DNA of 9,311 bases from Desulfobulbaceae bacterium. GTDB taxonomy: Bacteria; Desulfobacterota; Desulfobulbia; Desulfobulbales; Desulfobulbaceae. The position numbers and the translations under genes are program-made. The stretch lies in assembly GCA_003508005.1 (NCBI GenBank), contig DNUE01000015.1, positions 47,934-57,244 of the forward strand, read 5' to 3'. The notes under the pieces are model-generated. The model ran no database searches. It saw only the letters and a list, made by a program, of their open reading frames with translations, and had not been told where the DNA came from. Below are positions 5,478 to 9,311 of this stretch, one piece after another; positions within the stretch are counted from its first letter, which is position 1, and every line of letters starts with the position of its first letter.

Positions 5478-8165
5478 ATGGAGGTCATCACTACACATCT
5501 CAATGCGGATTTCGACGCCCTGGCCTCGACGGTGGCCGCCAAGAAACTGTATCCCCAGGCGGAGATCGTTTTTGCCGGCTCCCAGGAAAAGGTCCTGCGC
5601 GATTATCTGGGCCAGGAATTCAGCAACATCTACTCCTTCAAACGGCTGAAGAATATCAACCTGGAGAAGGTGACCCGCCTGATCGTGGTGGACACTCGCC
5701 AGCCGAACCGAATCGGCAAACTCCAGGAGTGCCTGGCCAACCCGGATCTCGATCTGCACATTTACGACCACCACCCGGCCACAGCCGGCGACATGGCCGG
5801 GGACCTGGAGGTCATCGAAATGGTGGGCGCCACCTCCACCATCTTTGTCCGCCTGTTCCAGGAGCGTCAGATCGAACTTACCACACAGGAAGCCACCCTC
5901 CTGGCGCTGGGCATCTACGAAGATACCGGCAATTTCCTGCATGCGAATACCACGGCCGCCGACCTTCGGGCCGTCTCCTGGCTGTTGGAGCACGGCGCCA
6001 ATCTGGACATCGTCAGCCAATTCGTTTCCCAGGACCTGTCCAGCAGACAGGTGGGCCTGCTGGGCAACCTGCTGAAAAACGCCACCACCTACACCATCCA
6101 GTCCATCGAGATCGTCATCACCAAGCTGACCCTGCCGGAGTATGTGGACAGCTTCGCGGTGATCCTGCACCGGCTCATGGTCATGGAGAACCTTGACGTG
6201 CTCTTCGGCCTGGTATGCATGGGCGAAAGGATCTACCTGATCGCCCGCAGCCGCATTCCCGAGGTGAACGCTGGGATCATTGCCCGGGACTTCGGCGGCG
6301 GCGGCCATGCTTCCGCGGCGTCAGCCACCATCCGGGACATGACCCTGTTCGAGGCGGAGGAAAAACTGGTGCACCTCCTGCACCGCTACGTCAGGCCCCG
6401 GGCAATAGCCGGGGAGATCATGTCCTCGCCGGTGATCTCCGTCACCCCCGATATCAATATCAACCAGGCCAACGAGTTGCTGACTCGCTACAACATCACT
6501 GTGCTGCCGGTAGTAGTGGCGGAGATGGAAAACGGCGACGAAGGGCAGCCGCCCGGCATCCTGGGGATGATCTCCCGGCGGGTGGTGGAAAAGGCGATCT
6601 TCCACAAGCTGGGTGACCTGTCGGTAAGCGACTACATGACCACGGAAATCGCCACCCTGCCACCCACCGCGACCCTGGCCGACATCCAGGAGCTGATCAT
6701 CGGCCATCGGCAACGGCTCATCCCGGTAGTGGAGCATGACCGGATCCTCGGGGTCATCACCCGCACCGACCTGCTCAACCTGCTGGTGAACGACCCCTCG
6801 CACCTTCCCCGCAACCTTCTGCATGAGGATGAACTGCCGTCTGCGACCAGGACCCGCAACCTGACGACCCTGATGACGGAGCAACTGGAGCGCGCGATCA
6901 TCGTCCTGTTGCGCCAGATCGGCGAAGTTGCGGAGCGGCTGCATTTCCATGCCTATGTGGTGGGCGGCTTTGTCCGTGACCTGCTCCTGCAAATCAAAAA
7001 CATGGACCTGGATATCGTCATCGAAGGCAACGGCATCCAGTTTGCCAAGGAGCTGTCCGTGGTGCTGAAGGCTACGGTCCGCACCCACCGCAAGTTCGGC
7101 ACGGCCACGGTCATCCTCTCAGACGGGCTGCGCATCGACGTGGCCACGGCCCGACTGGAGTACTACGAGTATCCGGCTGCCATGCCGACGGTGGAGCTGT
7201 CCTCCATCAAGCTTGATCTCTACCGGCGGGACTTCACGGTGAACGCCATGGCCATCCACCTCAACCCTGAGCGGTTCGGCACCCTGGTGGATTTCTTCAA
7301 CAGCCAGAACGACCTGAAGCAGGAACGAATCAGCGTCCTGCACAACCTGAGCTTCGTGGAGGACCCCACCCGGATCTTCCGCGCCATCCGCTTTGAGCAG
7401 CGCCTGGACTTCCGGATCACCAAGCATACGGAGAAACTTCTCAAAAACGCGGTGCAGATGAAGCTGTTCGACCGCTTTTCTCCCCCACGCTTCTTCCACG
7501 AACTGCAGCTCATCCTTTCCGAAGACAACCCCATCCCCGCCCTCAAGCGGATGGCCGAATATGACCTGCTTCAGTTTCTCTGGCCGGACCTGAAGCCAAA
7601 CCTCAAGATCGACCGCCGCTTCGTCCACGTCCTGACTCAGGCCAACCGGGCGGTGTCCTGGTTCAAGCTCCTGTACCTGGACGAGTCCTTTGAACAGTGG
7701 ATGGTCTATCTGCTGGGGATAATGAACCGCTCCGGGACCCGGGAGCTGATCAACTTCTGCAAGCGTTTCGAGCTGCCGGAGAAAATCGAGAAGAAACTCC
7801 TGCGCCAGAAGGCCGGCGCCGACCGGGTTGCACTGGACATGCTGCACCGGCCCTACATGAAACCCAGTGAAATCTACTGGCTCCTGCAGGACCTGGACAA
7901 CGAAGGCCTCCTCTACCTGATGGCCATTGCCCGAAAAAAACAGAACCAGAAGGCGATCTCCCAGTATGTGACCCGGCTGGACAGCGAACAGCCTTTCCTC
8001 AGGGGCAGCGACCTGCAGAAGCTGGGCTACTCCCCCGGCCCGAGTTTCCGCACCATCCTCAACCACGTCATCGAGGCCCAACTCAACGGCGAAATCAGGA
8101 CCCGGGAGGAGGCCATCCTTTTTGTCCAGAGCCACTACCCCCTGCCAACCACACCGGCCAGATAA
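5478..8165 (+). CDS. DHH - tandem CBS - tRNA nucleotidyltransferase/poly(A) polymerase fusion protein
   Basis: This 895-residue cytosolic protein has four parts. First, a DHH phosphoesterase domain with HLNADFDA (7-14; H7, D11, D13), VDTR (71-74; D72), DHH (97-99) and GIYEDTGNF (145-153; D149), then the DHHA1 motif GGGGHASAAS (273-282); all metal ligands are present. Second, two CBS domains (about 312-375 and 383-440), which in other proteins sense adenine nucleotides. Third, a class II nucleotidyltransferase head with GGFVRD (496-501), MDLDIV (509-514; catalytic D510 and D512), RRDFTVNAMA (583-592), NDL (611-613) and motif D EDPTR (628-632). Fourth, an RNA-binding helical tail with GSDLQKLGYSPGPSF (843-857). 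Such fusions are known in Geobacter-type bacteria and Aquifex, where CCA addition is split between a CC-adding and an A-adding enzyme. Which activity this one has cannot be read here; a poly(A) polymerase role is also possible. The ATG at 5478 is the only start that keeps the first DHH motif. It lacks a Shine-Dalgarno sequence and follows a TATAAT element by 7 nt. Confidence 0.93.
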   Translation: MEVITTHLNADFDALASTVAAKKLYPQAEIVFAGSQEKVLRDYLGQEFSNIYSFKRLKNINLEKVTRLIVVDTRQPNRIGKLQECLANPDLDLHIYDHHPATAGDMAGDLEVIEMVGATSTIFVRLFQERQIELTTQEATLLALGIYEDTGNFLHANTTAADLRAVSWLLEHGANLDIVSQFVSQDLSSRQVGLLGNLLKNATTYTIQSIEIVITKLTLPEYVDSFAVILHRLMVMENLDVLFGLVCMGERIYLIARSRIPEVNAGIIARDFGGGGHASAASATIRDMTLFEAEEKLVHLLHRYVRPRAIAGEIMSSPVISVTPDININQANELLTRYNITVLPVVVAEMENGDEGQPPGILGMISRRVVEKAIFHKLGDLSVSDYMTTEIATLPPTATLADIQELIIGHRQRLIPVVEHDRILGVITRTDLLNLLVNDPSHLPRNLLHEDELPSATRTRNLTTLMTEQLERAIIVLLRQIGEVAERLHFHAYVVGGFVRDLLLQIKNMDLDIVIEGNGIQFAKELSVVLKATVRTHRKFGTATVILSDGLRIDVATARLEYYEYPAAMPTVELSSIKLDLYRRDFTVNAMAIHLNPERFGTLVDFFNSQNDLKQERISVLHNLSFVEDPTRIFRAIRFEQRLDFRITKHTEKLLKNAVQMKLFDRFSPPRFFHELQLILSEDNPIPALKRMAEYDLLQFLWPDLKPNLKIDRRFVHVLTQANRAVSWFKLLYLDESFEQWMVYLLGIMNRSGTRELINFCKRFELPEKIEKKLLRQKAGADRVALDMLHRPYMKPSEIYWLLQDLDNEGLLYLMAIARKKQNQKAISQYVTRLDSEQPFLRGSDLQKLGYSPGPSFRTILNHVIEAQLNGEIRTREEAILFVQSHYPLPTTPAR

Positions 8166-8167
8166 CT

Positions 8168-8887
8168 GTGCAGACGAGTCTGTTGCTGTTCATTTTCTCC
8201 CTGCTGCCGCTGCCGTTTCTGCCTTTCCCCGCTGTGGCCAGCCAGGTGGCACTGCACGAAGATTTCGCCACCCTGGACAACTGGGAGACGGTCACTTTTC
8301 CCAAGATTGCCCGTCATTCCTCCTACGAGGTCCGACAGACGGAGACCGAAAATTATCTTGTGGCCCAAAGCAGCGATTCAGCCTCGGCCATCCGCTATAT
8401 CCATGAGTTCGACGTGGTCCGCTATCCGGTGGTCAAATGGCGGTGGAAGGTGGACAATGTGTATTCCAAGGGAAATCTCCTGGAGAAGGCGGGTGACGAC
8501 TATCCCCTTCGGGTGTATATCATGTTCAAGTATGAACCTGGCCAGGCATCGCTGGGCGAACAGATGAAATACGGCCTTGCCAAAATAGTGTACGGTGCCT
8601 ATCCTCCCCACAGCAGCCTCAATTATATCTGGGCCAACCAGGAGGAGGAACAGGGCATCCACCCCAGCCCCTATACAGACAAGGCCCGGCTGCTGGTCCT
8701 GCGCGCCGGGAGCAAGGATACCGGCCTATGGGTAGAGGAAAAGATCAACATCCTTGACGACTACCGGAAAAGCTTCGGCACCGAGCCGCCGGCAACCGCA
8801 TCAATTGCGATAATGAACGACTCCGACAACACCGGCGAGGCCGCCACCTCGTATGTGGATTACATCATGGTGCAGGAAGACAAATAA
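8168..8887 (+). CDS. DUF3047-family secreted protein
   Basis: This 239-residue protein has a Sec-type signal peptide: a short N-terminus, a hydrophobic core of Leu/Phe/Pro at about 4-20, and a likely cleavage after AVA (22-24) or one residue later, giving a periplasmic protein of about 215 residues. The body matches the pattern I know for DUF3047: W91-R-W-K-V, AGDDYPLRVYIMF (108-120), LNYIW (151-155), LDDYRKSFG (196-204) and the acidic MNDSDNTG (216-223) near the C-terminus. The family has no established function; its beta-rich, Trp/Asp-conserved pattern resembles a ligand-binding jelly roll, but that is inference. The GTG start at 8168 lies 2 bp after the stop of the nucleotidyltransferase gene and has no Shine-Dalgarno sequence, so coupled translation is likely. 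No other start would include the signal peptide. The M50 protease gene follows after 6 bp. Confidence 0.82.
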   Translation: MQTSLLLFIFSLLPLPFLPFPAVASQVALHEDFATLDNWETVTFPKIARHSSYEVRQTETENYLVAQSSDSASAIRYIHEFDVVRYPVVKWRWKVDNVYSKGNLLEKAGDDYPLRVYIMFKYEPGQASLGEQMKYGLAKIVYGAYPPHSSLNYIWANQEEEQGIHPSPYTDKARLLVLRAGSKDTGLWVEEKINILDDYRKSFGTEPPATASIAIMNDSDNTGEAATSYVDYIMVQEDK

Positions 8888-8893
8888 AGGACC

Positions 8894-9311
8894 ATGGACA
8901 TCTATCAGATCATTCAGCAGATCATCATCCTGGCACCGCCCTTTCTGTTCGCGCTGACCTTTCACGAACTGGCGCACGGCTACGTGGCCTGGCGCCTCGG
9001 CGACCCAACGGCCAGGAATGCCGGCCGCCTGACCATGAACCCCCTCAAGCACCTGGACCCCCTGGGGGTGCTGGCCTTCATTATCATGAAAATCGGCTGG
9101 GCCAAGCCGGTGCCGGTCAATTCCGCATACTTCCGCGACCCGCGCCAGGGAATGCTGCTGGTCGCTCTGGCCGGGCCGGGAGCCAACATGCTCCTGGCTG
9201 TAGGCAGCGCCATCCTGGTCAGACTGCTGCTGATGCTGCACCCGTTCATTCCCCTGTTCATACTTAGGCCGCTGGCCGAGATGCTGGCCGCCAGCGTCTG
9301 GATCAACGTCA
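8894..9311 (+). CDS. Site-2 protease family (M50B) membrane zinc metalloprotease, N-terminal part (runs off window)
   Basis: Only the first 139 codons are present. The frame shows the zinc-binding motif HELAH at 24-28 (H24, E25, H28) inside the first membrane segment, then GDPTARNAGRLTMNPLKHLDPLG (36-58), GWAKPVPVN (68-76) and AGPGANM (93-99). This series is typical of the short YwhC-like site-2 proteases, which lack an obvious PDZ domain. These are membrane proteases cutting within or near membrane helices; the natural substrate is unknown for most of this subgroup. The second metal-ligand motif (an Asp near the C-terminus) would lie beyond the window. The ATG at 8894 has AAGGA 3 nt upstream. 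It probably belongs to the operon with the nucleotidyltransferase fusion and the DUF3047 gene. Confidence 0.93.
   Translation, partial: MDIYQIIQQIIILAPPFLFALTFHELAHGYVAWRLGDPTARNAGRLTMNPLKHLDPLGVLAFIIMKIGWAKPVPVNSAYFRDPRQGMLLVALAGPGANMLLAVGSAILVRLLLMLHPFIPLFILRPLAEMLAASVWINV

Noticed and set aside
5352..6308. Long minus-strand frame opposite the nucleotidyltransferase fusion (318 codons), and similar antisense frames at 6321-7088 and 7119-8135
   Set aside because: They are mirror frames of a GC-rich gene with well-conserved motifs on the plus strand, have His/Gln/Gly/Asp-skewed composition and match no family.

Overview
The window is a stretch of GC-rich bacterial chromosome. It is densely coded, and most genes belong to core or widely conserved families. 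Protein content points to a Gram-negative, probably anaerobic lineage of the former Deltaproteobacteria (Desulfobacterota). The clues are a DHH-CBS-nucleotidyltransferase fusion of the type known from Geobacter relatives and Aquifex, a DUF3047 secreted protein, a Rnk-type GreA-fold protein and a SlyD-type FKBP with a cysteine tail. I infer the phylum from family knowledge and cannot fix a genus. I see no transposase, phage gene, tRNA, rRNA, CRISPR array or sign of recent transfer.

Layout. Positions 1-2906 (+): the C-terminal half of MnmG (tRNA wobble-uridine modification), then lgt (lipoprotein diacylglyceryl transferase) 7 bp downstream, a 75-residue lipoprotein with its own strong ribosome binding site, and a YkgJ-type cysteine-cluster protein. 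Positions 2929-4012 (-): rnk followed by slyD, convergent with the first block. Both minus-strand genes end in hairpins followed by T-runs. The slyD terminator lies inside the last codons of the YkgJ-type gene, and the hairpin between rnk and slyD could be either a terminator or a leader attenuator. Positions 4013-4403: the longest gene-free stretch, an AT-rich divergent promoter region between rnk and an AEC-family permease, with small palindromes. Positions 4404-5303 (+): the permease. Positions 5304-5477: a short gap with an 11-bp hairpin, a doubtful 36-codon ORF and a consensus-like promoter. Positions 5478-9311 (+): the DHH-CBS-tRNA nucleotidyltransferase fusion (895 aa), a secreted DUF3047 protein and the start of a site-2 (M50) membrane protease, spaced by 2 and 6 bp and so probably one operon.

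How the genes relate. Two tRNA-maturation functions occur (MnmG and the nucleotidyltransferase), but in different operons. Lgt is the enzyme that would lipidate the small lipoprotein just downstream. Rnk and SlyD suggest a transcription/protein-quality pair. I found no clearly undescribed system. The points most worth a second look are the predicted leaderless start of the DHH-CBS-nucleotidyltransferase gene, the terminator shared with the YkgJ-type coding end, the hairpin in front of slyD, and the multidomain architecture itself.
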